NCBI RefSeq assembly: GCF_004353225.1
Contig: NZ_CP037934.1
Span: 2,976,001 to 3,040,000 of the forward strand
Source of the DNA: Marinobacter sp. JH2
GTDB lineage: Bacteria; Pseudomonadota; Gammaproteobacteria; Pseudomonadales; Oleiphilaceae
Direction of reading: 5' to 3'
Length of the DNA: 64,000 nucleotides
The position numbers and the translations under genes were made by a program. The stretch's first letter is position 1, and each line of letters opens with the position of its first letter. Below the pieces are notes generated by a model, which was not told the DNA's origin, made no database searches, and was given only the letters and a program-made list of their open reading frames with translations. Shown here piece by piece: positions 49,872-61,313 of the stretch.

Positions 49872-51149
49872 GTGAGTAATCAAGAACTGCAAGCACTCAA
49901 AGAACGTTACGTGGCCGCTGGGGCAGCGAGCCCCAATGAACAGTTTGCCGATCATGCGCTAAATGCCGAATTATGGGACGCCGATGGCAAGCGAATGATT
50001 GATTTCGCCGGGGGCATTGGCGTTCTCAACATCGGGCATCGCCATCCGAAAGTGGTGGAGGCCGTCAAAGCACAACTCGATAAACTTATGCACACCTGCC
50101 AGACCGTTATGCCCTACGAGGGCTATGTGAAGTTGGCTCAGAAACTAAGCGAGGTCACGCCGGTTCGCGGCCACGCTAAAGTTATGCTGGCCAACTCCGG
50201 GGCTGAGGCACTCGAGAATGCGGTAAAGATTGCTCGAGCCGCTACGGGCAAACACAACGTCATTTGTTTTGATGGCGGGTATCACGGCCGCACCTTCTTC
50301 ACCATGGCGATGAACGGCAAAGCCGCTCCCTACCAAACCTCATTCGGCCCCATGCCCGGCCTGGTTTACCGGGCGCCGTATCCTGTTCCCTACCACGGTG
50401 TGTCCGAGGAAGAGGCTCTGCGCGGCCTGATGATGACGGTGAAGACCGATTCACCGGCTGACGATACCGCTGCCATTGTTCTGGAACCGGTGTTGGGGGA
50501 GGGCGGTTTCTACGCCGCTCCGACAAGTTTTTTGAAAACTCTGCGGCAGTACTGCGATGACAACGACATTTTGTTGATTGTCGATGAAGTTCAAAGCGGT
50601 TTTGGCCGCACCGGCAAGCTGTTTGCGATCGAACACAGTGGCATTGAGCCGGACATCATGACCATGGCCAAATCCATGGCCGACGGCATGCCAATTTCAG
50701 CCGTGGTTGGCACCGATAAAGTAATGGATGCCTCCGGGCCCAACTCATTGGGCGGTACCTACACCGGCAGCCCCACTGCATGTGCGGCGGCGCTGGCGGT
50801 ATTCGATGTCATCAAGGAAGAAGACATTCTGGGTAAAAGCCGGCGCTTGGGCGAAACCTTAAGAAAACGGTTCGATCAATGGCAAAACCAATTTACCCAC
50901 GTTGATAACGTTCGCAACCTTGGGCCCATGGCCGCTTTCGAGCTGGTGGAAAGCAAAGATTCACGCAAGCCGCTGCCAGAGCTTGCCGCATCGATTACCA
51001 AGAAGGCCAAAGAGAAAGGTCTAATCCTTCTTAGCTGCGGTATGTTTGGAAACACCTTACGCTTTCTGATGCCCGTCACCATCGAGGACGACGTGCTGGA
51101 AGAAGGCCTTAACATCGTCGAAGAATGTCTTAAAGATACCGGCGCCTGA
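49872..51149 (+). CDS. gabT: 4-aminobutyrate aminotransferase
   Basis: A 425-residue class III PLP aminotransferase that converts 4-aminobutyrate and 2-oxoglutarate to succinate semialdehyde and glutamate. PLP-binding Lys267 lies in DIMTMAKSMADGMP, with IVDEVQSGFGRTGKL before it and FDGGYHGRT near 133-141. The start is GTG, chosen by family alignment. gabD is not adjacent, so a narrower or broader substrate such as 5-aminovalerate is possible. Followed by a hairpin terminator. Confidence 0.93.
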   Translation: MSNQELQALKERYVAAGAASPNEQFADHALNAELWDADGKRMIDFAGGIGVLNIGHRHPKVVEAVKAQLDKLMHTCQTVMPYEGYVKLAQKLSEVTPVRGHAKVMLANSGAEALENAVKIARAATGKHNVICFDGGYHGRTFFTMAMNGKAAPYQTSFGPMPGLVYRAPYPVPYHGVSEEEALRGLMMTVKTDSPADDTAAIVLEPVLGEGGFYAAPTSFLKTLRQYCDDNDILLIVDEVQSGFGRTGKLFAIEHSGIEPDIMTMAKSMADGMPISAVVGTDKVMDASGPNSLGGTYTGSPTACAAALAVFDVIKEEDILGKSRRLGETLRKRFDQWQNQFTHVDNVRNLGPMAAFELVESKDSRKPLPELAASITKKAKEKGLILLSCGMFGNTLRFLMPVTIEDDVLEEGLNIVEECLKDTGA

Positions 51150-51169
51150 CCCCGTCGAGTCATCCCACC

Positions 51170-51193
51170 AGGCCGGGCCATTGCCCGGCCTTT
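51170..51193 (+). terminator. intrinsic terminator after gabT
   Basis: A nine-base GC-rich stem (AGGCCGGGC / GCCCGGCCT) with a CATT loop and TTTC tail, 20 bp after the gabT stop. Confidence 0.75.
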
Positions 51194-51328
51194 CGCGCTC
51201 TAATTTCCAAACTGTGCGACTCAAAAGGGCGGTTACACTGGCCTTTCAATTCGTCGTATACTGCCAATGCCCGTTGCGGCTAACGATACGCTTTACCCAT
51301 TTTTTGATCTATTTATCAGGCGGTAACC

Positions 51329-52090
51329 ATGACCTCCCAGAATTCCCCGACCATTCCTGAGCATCAACCACGCCCGTGGATTGATCTTCTGGTCAGTATT
51401 GTCATTCCTTCAGTGATTCTTATGAAGCTCAGTGGCGATGAACACCTGGGTAGCGTCAACGCACTGATCATCGGTTTGGCGTTTCCTCTTAGCTGGGGCT
51501 TGTTTGAACTGATTCGCTACCGCAAAAAGAACTTTATCGCGCTTTTGGGGCTGATCAGTGTCGCTTTAACCGGTGGTATTGGGCTGCTGGAACTGGATGC
51601 TGGCTGGCTGGCCATCAAGGAAGCAGCGGTTCCTGCGGTGATTGGTTTGGCGGTATTGATCTCCACCCGAACCAAGTACCCGTTGGTCAGAACACTGTTG
51701 TATAACCCGAATGTTCTGGATGTGGATAAGATTCACCAATCTCTGGAAGAGCGGGACAGTGTGGCTGAGTTCGAGAACCGCTTGCTAAAAGCCAGCTATT
51801 TTTTCGCCGGCACGTTTCTGTTCTCATCCATCATGAACTACGTTCTGGCCAAATGGATTGTGGTGAGCCCGGCCGGGACACAAGCCTTTAACGAAGAGCT
51901 GGGGCGCATGACGCTCGTCAGCTACCCGATGATAGCCATCCCGTCCATGGTGATGATGATGCTGATCTTCTGGTACCTGTGGCGCACCATTCGCCGCCTC
52001 ACCGGGCACACTTTAGAAGAGGTTATGTCTCCGCACCTGATTGAAAAAGAGAAAGAAAAAGAGCGAAAGAGGGCACAGTCCTCCAAGTAA
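51329..52090 (+). CDS. VC0807-like integral membrane protein
   Basis: A 253-residue protein with about six hydrophobic helices and a strongly basic, charged C-terminal tail (LIEKEKEKERKRAQSSK). It resembles the VC0807 family of gammaproteobacterial membrane proteins, of unknown function: an N-terminal PWIDLLVSIVIPSVILMKLS stretch and a central YPLVRTLLYNPNVLD loop. AGGCGG precedes the ATG. It converges on gyrB across a bidirectional terminator. Confidence 0.7.
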   Translation: MTSQNSPTIPEHQPRPWIDLLVSIVIPSVILMKLSGDEHLGSVNALIIGLAFPLSWGLFELIRYRKKNFIALLGLISVALTGGIGLLELDAGWLAIKEAAVPAVIGLAVLISTRTKYPLVRTLLYNPNVLDVDKIHQSLEERDSVAEFENRLLKASYFFAGTFLFSSIMNYVLAKWIVVSPAGTQAFNEELGRMTLVSYPMIAIPSMVMMMLIFWYLWRTIRRLTGHTLEEVMSPHLIEKEKEKERKRAQSSK

Positions 52091-52114
52091 CGCCGTTCCG
52101 TTTTCTCATGCAAC

Positions 52115-52153
52115 AAAAAAACGCTGGCTCCTCTCGGAGACCAGCGTTTTTTT
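52115..52153. terminator. bidirectional terminator between VC0807-like gene and gyrB
   Basis: A long hairpin with stem ACGCTGG/CCAGCGT flanked by a run of A residues on the left and seven T residues on the right, loop CTCCTCTCGGAGA. It serves both converging transcripts. Confidence 0.88.
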
Positions 52154-52173
52154 ATACCGGATGTTCTGGGAAA

Positions 52174-54624
<2,451 letters not shown>

Positions 54625-54663
54625 TCAGCAATACATAAAGGATCTACTGAAATCTTACCCAGT

Positions 54664-55797
54664 TTATTCTTCCGTCAATTTTCCATGTTCCACGTGGAAC
54701 ATTCTGTAATCTGGTGTTTGTCCATCCGTCCACAACACGTCTGGTTCCGGGTGTTCGATGGACGTAATAAACACCTGGCAACGTAAATCCTGGAGTTTCC
54801 GAGCTAACATAATCCGATGACGGATATCGAGCTCAGCATTAATATCATCCAGTAAAAAAGTGACCTGTTTACCCAAATCACTCAAAACCTTGCCTTGGGC
54901 AATCTTCATAAGAATAACCAAGGTCTTTTGCTGTCCACGGGAGAAGGTTTCTGCCACAGGACGCCCGCCCAATTTCAGACGAATATCAGCACGGTTTGGG
55001 CCATAAAGCGTATGCCCCATCCGCCGTTCTTGTTCTCTGTGATTCTTCAGCACATCGACCAAAGAATGGTTTCGATCCCAGCCGAGATAAAACTCAAGTT
55101 TCAGGCCATCGGTCCAACCAGCGTCCAATTCTTCAAGCACTTCATTGAAGGCACTTTTGAACTTGTGGAAAACCGCGACTCTAGTGTCGCTGAGAGATTC
55201 AGCAAGCACGGAAAACTGATTATCCCATACCCTCATCAACGACTCATCGATTCTACCATTTCTGAGCGTTTGATTCCGCTGTGATGTCACTCTCTGGCAT
55301 TGTTGCCATAAAGATGAAAACGAAGGTTCCACGTGGAACACTAACCAATCCAGAAACTGTCGTCGCTTTCCCGGGCCACCGGCTACGATATCGAACACTC
55401 CGGGGTCGATCACCGAAACGGGCAATCGTTTCGCCAATGACGACAGGCTACGAACCGATTCACCGTTTACTCGCAAAGACGTTTCTTTAGCAGCAATATC
55501 TCGGGAAATCCCCACACGGTGTTCGCCCAACTCATTACCGCCGTCGCCATCGGCCTGCTCATCAAGACCTGCATCCAGAGCTCCGAAAACGGTGAGTTTG
55601 CTCTGACCATGAGCAACCACGGCCTGATGCCGAGATATGCGAAATGAACGGCCCAGCCCTAAATACCCAATGGCTTCAAGCACGCTGGATTTACCGCTAC
55701 CGTTGGCACCGTAAAGAAGATTAAACGAAGGGGAGAACCGAACCGGTTCAGGCTCCAGGTTTCTAAACCATTGAGTCTGGAGTTTGACGAGCGCCAT
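54664..55797 (-). CDS. recF: recombination mediator RecF
   Basis: A 377-residue SMC-like ATPase that binds gap junctions and helps load RecA. Walker A GANGSGKS (30-37), signature FSRGQQKTL and Walker B-type VTFLLDDINAELD are present. The C-terminal peptide MFHVEHGK and an internal VFHVEP are products of two parS-like DNA palindromes lying in the gene. No Shine-Dalgarno is seen at the ATG. A terminator separates it from the ABC1-kinase gene upstream, so it must have its own promoter or depend on read-through. Confidence 0.95.
   Translation of the reverse strand: MALVKLQTQWFRNLEPEPVRFSPSFNLLYGANGSGKSSVLEAIGYLGLGRSFRISRHQAVVAHGQSKLTVFGALDAGLDEQADGDGGNELGEHRVGISRDIAAKETSLRVNGESVRSLSSLAKRLPVSVIDPGVFDIVAGGPGKRRQFLDWLVFHVEPSFSSLWQQCQRVTSQRNQTLRNGRIDESLMRVWDNQFSVLAESLSDTRVAVFHKFKSAFNEVLEELDAGWTDGLKLEFYLGWDRNHSLVDVLKNHREQERRMGHTLYGPNRADIRLKLGGRPVAETFSRGQQKTLVILMKIAQGKVLSDLGKQVTFLLDDINAELDIRHRIMLARKLQDLRCQVFITSIEHPEPDVLWTDGQTPDYRMFHVEHGKLTEE
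54686..54701. other. parS-like centromere site 1
   Basis: A perfect 16-bp palindrome TGTTCCACGTGGAACA, matching the ParB-binding consensus of the Pseudomonas parABS system. It is inside the 3' end of recF, about 5.4 kb from oriC. ParB spreading from this kind of site loads condensin and orients the origin; parA/parB are expected beyond the right edge, after mnmE. Confidence 0.9.
55326..55339. other. parS-like centromere site 2
   Basis: The 14-bp core GTTCCACGTGGAAC of parS, inside recF, 640 bp from site 1. The flanking bases make a 15 of 16 match to the full consensus. Confidence 0.85.
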
Positions 55798-55850
55798 AAA
55801 GGAGGGAATCTCAATATCAGATGGAAATCAAGGAGCCTTAAAACACAAAA

Positions 55851-55875
55851 GGCAATGCTGATCACCAGCATTGCC
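55851..55875 (-). terminator. terminator between ABC1-kinase gene and recF
   Basis: Nine-base arms GGCAATGCT and AGCATTGCC with a seven-base loop, followed on the minus strand by TTTTGTG. It lies 32 bp after the ABC1-kinase stop and 53 bp before the recF start. Confidence 0.75.
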
Positions 55876-55907
55876 TTAGTGTACAAGAAGCTATGCTTCT
55901 ACGCTCG

Positions 55908-57179
55908 TTAATGCAGCATAGTCAGCCGGTCATCCATGAACACATCCATTTCCGGCGCCATAATGTGAACATAACGATCAAAATACAGGAACTGCTTGAG
56001 TAGCAGTGCAAATTCCCGAGGGAAGTGCAGGCCATGACTTTCGCCCACTTTCACCATGTCCATCAGTATATGGTTTACGTCGTCTTCGGCCTGATCCATT
56101 TGGTAGGCGCTTTCATCGGGCACCATTCTATCCATCTGCTTGTACAATCGCTGAAGGTCAGCGGCCAAATTCTGCGCTTGTACTTCCCTGTGGGTAATGC
56201 CAATCCGTATCATGGCATCGGCCATGCCCTGGAAATTACCCACCATAATCGCAGAAATGAAATCACTCACCGCTTGCCAGGTGTCGGGTTTGATTCGACC
56301 AACAATACCGAAATCAATAAAACCCACCCGACCATCTTTCAACACCATCAGATTTCCCGCGTGTACGTCAGCGTGGAAAAATTCACACTGCGTCAAACTC
56401 GAGAACCAAGTGTTCATTGCGGTGATCAAGGTGCGTTCCGGATCTTTCGCATAACCACGAATGCTCTCAAGATCCGTTAACGGAACACCGTAAAAACGTT
56501 CCATTGTGAGAATGCGACGACTGCTGCAGTGTTCGTACACTTGGGGAACGGTCGCGTCTTCGTTGCCGGTGCTTTCCAAGAATTCCCGGAACACCTTCAG
56601 GTTATCGGCTTCCTTGATGAAGTCGCATTCTTCCATCATGGTTTTCTGGATTTCATCCACGATCCCAGACAGAGAAGTCCAGGATAACTTGGGCGCCAAA
56701 GTCTCAAGAATACGCGCGGAAAGATAAAGAAAGTTCAGATCAGTCAGCAGTATGTTTTCCACACCCGGCTTCTGAACCTTAATTACCACCTCTTCACCGG
56801 TCACCAGTTTGGCCGAGTGCACTTGGGCGATGGACGCCGAAGCCAAGGCCACCGGGTCAATCTCTGAAAAAACGTCGTTAATCGGACGTCCAAGCTCGTC
56901 CCGGATGATCTTTTTAATCACACTGAACGGTAGATTCGGAGTGCTGTCGAGGCAGAACTGAAACTCTTCAACATACTCTTTCGGGAAGAAAGTTGGTGAA
57001 CTGGCAATGAACTGTCCGAGCTTAATATAGGTCGAACCCAGATTCTCGAAGGTTTGACGCAACAGCTTTGGAGTAGGGGGGCGATCGCCCCGCACCCAAT
57101 TCACGCCGGTACGGCCGAGTACGCTCAGGGTTTGACCAATCCTGAACGCTCCTTTGATTCCATTCACTACAGGTCCCAT
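55908..57179 (-). CDS. ABC1 (UbiB/AarF-like) atypical kinase family protein
   Basis: A 423-residue member of the ABC1/ADCK atypical kinase family: the KLGQ motif in STYIKLGQFIASSP, the invariant lysine in VVIKVQKPG, EFFHADVHAGNLM and VGFIDFGIVG metal-binding motif. It lacks the long C-terminal membrane helices of UbiB (546 residues in E. coli), so it is probably not the ubiquinone-biosynthesis UbiB. It follows dnaN by 18 bases; the ATG at 57179 has GGGAGGAG five bases upstream, better spaced than a TTG one codon earlier. Its role beside dnaN is unknown. Confidence 0.88.
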   Translation of the reverse strand: MGPVVNGIKGAFRIGQTLSVLGRTGVNWVRGDRPPTPKLLRQTFENLGSTYIKLGQFIASSPTFFPKEYVEEFQFCLDSTPNLPFSVIKKIIRDELGRPINDVFSEIDPVALASASIAQVHSAKLVTGEEVVIKVQKPGVENILLTDLNFLYLSARILETLAPKLSWTSLSGIVDEIQKTMMEECDFIKEADNLKVFREFLESTGNEDATVPQVYEHCSSRRILTMERFYGVPLTDLESIRGYAKDPERTLITAMNTWFSSLTQCEFFHADVHAGNLMVLKDGRVGFIDFGIVGRIKPDTWQAVSDFISAIMVGNFQGMADAMIRIGITHREVQAQNLAADLQRLYKQMDRMVPDESAYQMDQAEDDVNHILMDMVKVGESHGLHFPREFALLLKQFLYFDRYVHIMAPEMDVFMDDRLTMLH

Positions 57180-57197
57180 CAACTCCTCCCGCTATAA

Positions 57198-58301
57198 TTA
57201 CAAACGCATCGGCATGACAACGTACATACAGCCATTATCATTTTCAGCTTCAATCAATGCGCTGCTGTTCGGGTTGGATAAAGTTACCTTCACCTGTGCG
57301 TCGCTGAGCGCATTCATCACATCGATCAGGTAGCCTACATTAAAACCGATCTGAAGGGATTCGCCCTGATAGTCCACAGGTAGTGCATCTTCGGCCTGTT
57401 CCTGATCTGGGTTGTTCGCGAAAACTTCGAGCTGACCAGGTTTAAGATTCAAACGCACGCCACGGATGTTCTCGTGCGAAAGGATACCTGCACGCTGTAG
57501 AGTGTTTTTCAGCGTGGCACGGTCAGCCATAACTACTTTGTCGCCGCCGCGCGGGATAACCCGGTTATAGTCCGGGAATTTACCTTCAATCAGTTTGGAG
57601 GTGAACGTGTAAGAACCCACCGTCGCGCGCAGATGGTTGTCTCCGATCACCAAGGTAACCGGAGACTCACTGTCATCCAGCAAGCGAGCCAGTTCCAATA
57701 TACCTTTACGGGGCACAATCACCTGCCGTGGCTCGGGGCAGCCGGTGTCCATATCAAAGTGCGCCAGTGCCAACCGGTGACCGTCGGTCGCGACAGTCCG
57801 TACGTGGCCCGCATCCACTTCCAACAGTAGGCCATTCAAGTAATAACGCACGTCTTGCTGCGCCATCGCGAACGCCGTTGCATCCAACATACGGCCCAAT
57901 TCTTTTTGAGGGAGTTCCAAACGGAAGCTTTCGGGCTCGTCTTCAACGTTGGGAAAATGTTCGGCCGGTAAGGTAGATAAGGTGAAATGCGAATTCCCGG
58001 CGCGTACGTGCAGCCGGTCGCCTTCTTGGGCCAAATCAATCGGCGCTTCGTCACCCAAAGCACGACAAATATCGGACAATTTCCGCGCTGGAACCGTAAT
58101 TCTGCCTGGCTGGTCCACGTGTACCGGCGTAACCCGGCCTACCAGTTCGACTTCCATGTTGGTCCCAGTCAGGGTCAACGTGTTGTCTTCGGCTTCCAAC
58201 AACACGTTCGACAGAACCGGCATGGTTTGTTTCTTTTCCACAACGCCAGCGATGCTTTGCAGCGGAATAAGCAGGGATTCACGGCTGATTGTCAGTTTCA
58301 T
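57198..58301 (-). CDS. dnaN: DNA polymerase III beta sliding clamp
   Basis: A 367-residue clamp with the three equal clamp domains (about 1-125, 126-250, 251-367) that forms a dimeric ring on DNA. The N terminus MKLTISRESLLIPLQSIAGV and the C-terminal MPMRL are typical. It follows dnaA by 54 bases and is presumably transcribed with it and the ABC1-kinase gene. Confidence 0.98.
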   Translation of the reverse strand: MKLTISRESLLIPLQSIAGVVEKKQTMPVLSNVLLEAEDNTLTLTGTNMEVELVGRVTPVHVDQPGRITVPARKLSDICRALGDEAPIDLAQEGDRLHVRAGNSHFTLSTLPAEHFPNVEDEPESFRLELPQKELGRMLDATAFAMAQQDVRYYLNGLLLEVDAGHVRTVATDGHRLALAHFDMDTGCPEPRQVIVPRKGILELARLLDDSESPVTLVIGDNHLRATVGSYTFTSKLIEGKFPDYNRVIPRGGDKVVMADRATLKNTLQRAGILSHENIRGVRLNLKPGQLEVFANNPDQEQAEDALPVDYQGESLQIGFNVGYLIDVMNALSDAQVKVTLSNPNSSALIEAENDNGCMYVVMPMRL

Positions 58302-58355
58302 GGCACTCGGCTTCAGTTATCGGAAGTGAATGTTATTAACTTGCCACCCGTCGCA

Positions 58356-59825
58356 TCAGGTGGTCAGTAATCTCATAAAGTTTTGATAGTCCTCCCGGAT
58401 ACCCGGGTCGGTCTCCTGCAATTCGCGGACCTTTTTGCACGCGTGCAACACAGTTGTGTGGTCGCGCCCACCAAAGGCATCGCCAATTTCGGGCAAACTG
58501 TGGTTGGTCAATTCTTTGGAAAGCAACATCGCCACTTGCCTCGGACGGGTGACCGTTCGAGTACGACGCTTGGACAACAGATCAGACACTTTGATTTTAT
58601 AATACTCAGCGACCGTTCTTTGAATGTTATCCATGCTGACCTGCTTTTCGTGCAATGCCAGCAGGTCTTTCAAACTTTCCCGGATAAAGGGAGGAGTAAT
58701 CTCAGAACCGGTGAAGTGAGCATTCGCTATCACCAAACGTAGCGCACCCTCTAACTCCCGCACGTTTGATCGAATTTTCTGAGCGATAAAGAAAGCGGCT
58801 TCGCTGCTCAGTTTCACCTTAGCCTGATCGGCCTTTTTCATCAAAATCGCCACCCGGGTTTCAAGTTCCGGCGGCTCAACCATCACCGTCAAACCCCAAC
58901 CGAATCGCGATTTGAGGCGTTCTTCCATATCCACAATTTCTTTCGGGAAACGGTCACAGGTAACAATGACCTGCTGCCCACCTTCCAACAGTGCGTTAAA
59001 GGTGTGGAAAAACTCTTCCTGAGAACGCTCTTTCCGAGCAAAAAACTGGATGTCGTCAATCAACAGCGCATCCACCGAGCGGTAATAGCGCTTGAATTCG
59101 TTGATCGCATTTAATTGCAGCGCCTTAACCATATCCGCCACAAACCGTTCCGAGCGCAGGTAAGCGACTTTCGCCTTTGGGTTTCGGCGAACAATTTCAT
59201 TACCGATGGCATGCATCAAGTGAGTTTTACCCAGGCCAACTCCCCCATAGAGGAATAATGGGTTGTATGCGCCACCCGGATTCTCGGCAACCTGCATGGA
59301 CGCTGCTCTAGCTAATTGGTTCGACTTACCTTCGACAAAAGTATCGAACGTAAAGGTTTCATTAAGAAAACTCTGGTGCTTAATATCGCCTTCTACTTGC
59401 ACTGACCGGCGCTGACCGCCACCCACTGAAGGCGTTGTCGGTGCTGGCTGACTCGCGGGCTGGCTCGGTGCCGCGCTACGCTGCACGGCGGTAGCCGCAA
59501 CATTTTTTTCTTCCTCGGTAACGGCGTGCCCGGTCTCATCCACTTCAGGAACAGACCTGACCACAGGGTCATCGGGTTTGGGTGCGGAGCCCACCTTCAT
59601 CTGAACCCGAGGTGCCTGACCGCCATTCAGGTCCTTCAATACTTCTTCGATGCGCCTGAGATATTTTTCGTTGACCCAATCCATAACAAAACGGTTTGGA
59701 GCAAACAGCATCAACAACCCTTCACGATGATCAGACTGAAGAGGTCGTAACCAGGTATTAAACTGTTGTGCGGGAAATTCATCCCGAAGTACTTCAAGAC
59801 ATTGATGCCACATACTATTAGGCAA
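58356..59825 (-). CDS. dnaA: chromosomal replication initiator DnaA
   Basis: A 489-residue AAA+ initiator. Domain I 1-80 ([20 protein letters not shown]), a Pro/Ala/Ser-rich linker about 105-140, domain III with Walker A GGVGLGKT (194-201) and Walker B LLIDDIQ (254-260), domain IV with the DnaA-box recognition motif [12 protein letters not shown] (451-462). The start is TTG at 59825: it gives the family N-terminal length, and GGAG lies nine bases upstream; the next ATG, four codons later, would cut the first residues. A non-ATG start is also usual for E. coli dnaA (GTG). Confidence 0.97.
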   Translation of the reverse strand: MPNSMWHQCLEVLRDEFPAQQFNTWLRPLQSDHREGLLMLFAPNRFVMDWVNEKYLRRIEEVLKDLNGGQAPRVQMKVGSAPKPDDPVVRSVPEVDETGHAVTEEEKNVAATAVQRSAAPSQPASQPAPTTPSVGGGQRRSVQVEGDIKHQSFLNETFTFDTFVEGKSNQLARAASMQVAENPGGAYNPLFLYGGVGLGKTHLMHAIGNEIVRRNPKAKVAYLRSERFVADMVKALQLNAINEFKRYYRSVDALLIDDIQFFARKERSQEEFFHTFNALLEGGQQVIVTCDRFPKEIVDMEERLKSRFGWGLTVMVEPPELETRVAILMKKADQAKVKLSSEAAFFIAQKIRSNVRELEGALRLVIANAHFTGSEITPPFIRESLKDLLALHEKQVSMDNIQRTVAEYYKIKVSDLLSKRRTRTVTRPRQVAMLLSKELTNHSLPEIGDAFGGRDHTTVLHACKKVRELQETDPGIREDYQNFMRLLTT

Positions 59826-60467
59826 GACCGCCTGCTCCCAACTACCTGACTATGCTTCTAAACGGGAAAACTCGGCCCGTTATTCAAGATGACCACGAAT
59901 TCTACCCCGACCAGCCCTCTAGGAAAAGAGCGTTTATCTAGGTAATGAACACCCTGTGGAAACAATAATATATGCCCTTCAGACTCTTACAGACATATCT
60001 ACAGCCTTGTGTACAGAAATCCTCTAAAAAATAGTTATACACAGAACCTTGTGCACATCCGGGGTAGAGGCCTGTGTGAAAGCTCTGCACCGATCGATGC
60101 ATAACTCGCTCCATGATTCCGAAAGGTACTTGTTCACAATCCGTCTTGATCTTACTCACAGGGCTCAGGTACACATGTCACAAGCCTTATCATTACCGTA
60201 TCTATCTGTTCCTATTATTTTTTTCACCATTATCCACAGAAAAATGGGTGCGTAATAACAGTAATAATTAATCTTTAAAAGAAATTTAAAAGAACCTAAT
60301 ACTTTTATTATTCATCGTTGTGGTATCTACCCACAGAGAAAACTTTGTCAACACAACAGTCTTCGATTGATCTTCCCCTCAGATTTGACTAGAATGCCGC
60401 TCCTGTTTCAGCTGTCTATTTTGCAGCCAGTTACAAATTTCAATTTACGATTTGTGAGAACATCATC
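59826..60467. other. candidate oriC region
   Basis: The 642-bp dnaA-rpmH gap is the classical gammaproteobacterial oriC position and contains no gene. Signals: a perfect DnaA box at 60230-60238, an 8/9 box TTATACACA at 60035-60043, 7/9 boxes near 60049, 60130 and 60152, and a strongly AT-rich stretch at about 60241-60320, a good candidate unwinding element directly beside the perfect box. It should also hold the dnaA promoter(s) reading left and the rpmH promoter reading right. Confidence 0.8.
60367..60395 (+). promoter_or_regulatory. rpmH promoter
   Basis: TTGATC (60367-60372) and TAGAAT (60390-60395) with a 17-bp spacer form a good sigma-70 promoter 73 bp before rpmH. Confidence 0.65.
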
Positions 60468-60602
60468 ATGAAAAGAACATTCCAACCAAGCGTCCTGAAG
60501 CGCAAGCGTGTTCACGGCTTCCGTGCCCGTATGGCGACTGCTAACGGCCGTAAGGTGATCTCCCGTCGTCGTGCCAAAGGCCGCGCACGTCTGTCTGCGT
60601 AA
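60468..60602 (+). CDS. rpmH: 50S ribosomal protein L34
   Basis: A 44-residue highly basic protein beginning [20 protein letters not shown] and ending GRARLSA, the universal L34 sequence. It has the usual place between oriC and rnpA, with 15 bases to the rnpA start. The ATG is preceded by a weak TGAGAA ribosome site. Confidence 0.99.
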   Translation: MKRTFQPSVLKRKRVHGFRARMATANGRKVISRRRAKGRARLSA

Positions 60603-60617
60603 GCTGATTTCTGCCTC

Positions 60618-61016
60618 ATGAAGGCTTTGACGTTTCCAAAATCTGTTAGGCTTCTGAAGCCAGCTGATTACGGCAAAGTCTTTGATGACGTGCAGCTGAA
60701 AGTTCCGCATAGGAATTTTCTGATCCTGGCTGCCCCGAATAACCTCGGTCACGCCAGGGTCGGTCTAATTTTCTCAAAGAAAAACTTGCGTCATGCGGTT
60801 CAAAGAAACCGAATAAAGCGCCAAGTAAGAGAAACCTTCAGACTGCAGCAAGATTTGCCGAGCCTCGATATTATTGTTTTAGGCAGGCAAGGGTTGAATA
60901 AGCTTGAAAATCCCGATGTGCGTTCATCACTGAACGACATTTGGCGCAAGGTGAAGAAAAAGTATCGCCAGGTTGTCATCGCCCAGTCAGATGCTAGCGC
61001 TCAAGGCAACGAGTAA
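60618..61016 (+). CDS. rnpA: ribonuclease P protein component
   Basis: A 132-residue basic protein that binds the RNase P RNA and improves pre-tRNA processing. The RNR signature [18 protein letters not shown] is present. It shares one base with the yidD start (TAATG), so rpmH, rnpA, yidD and yidC appear to be one unit. Confidence 0.97.
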   Translation: MKALTFPKSVRLLKPADYGKVFDDVQLKVPHRNFLILAAPNNLGHARVGLIFSKKNLRHAVQRNRIKRQVRETFRLQQDLPSLDIIVLGRQGLNKLENPDVRSSLNDIWRKVKKKYRQVVIAQSDASAQGNE

Positions 61017-61309
61017 TGCGTCAACTTCTGCTGTTACCTATACGATTCTACCAGTACGCTATCAGTCCCATAATGGTTAGCCATTGCCGACACACTCCTA
61101 CCTGTTCACAATACGCCGTTGAGGCTATTCAACATCACGGAGCATTCAAAGGCAGTTACTTGGCTGGTGCACGTTTGTTGAGATGTCATCCATGGGGGGA
61201 CGCCGGTTATGATCCAGTGCCAGGCACTGAATCAAACGGGGATAAACACCCTCAAGTGACAGCTAGCCCAACTGAACCGTTCCAATCCACTACTCAGACC
61301 AGACACTAA
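61016..61309 (+). CDS. yidD: membrane protein insertion efficiency factor YidD
   Basis: A 97-residue amphipathic protein with the YidD pattern [25 protein letters not shown] and [19 protein letters not shown]. It helps YidC insert membrane proteins. A polar tail of about 25 residues follows the conserved core. Four bases before yidC. Confidence 0.95.
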   Translation: MRQLLLLPIRFYQYAISPIMVSHCRHTPTCSQYAVEAIQHHGAFKGSYLAGARLLRCHPWGDAGYDPVPGTESNGDKHPQVTASPTEPFQSTTQTRH

Positions 61310-61313
61310 GTTT

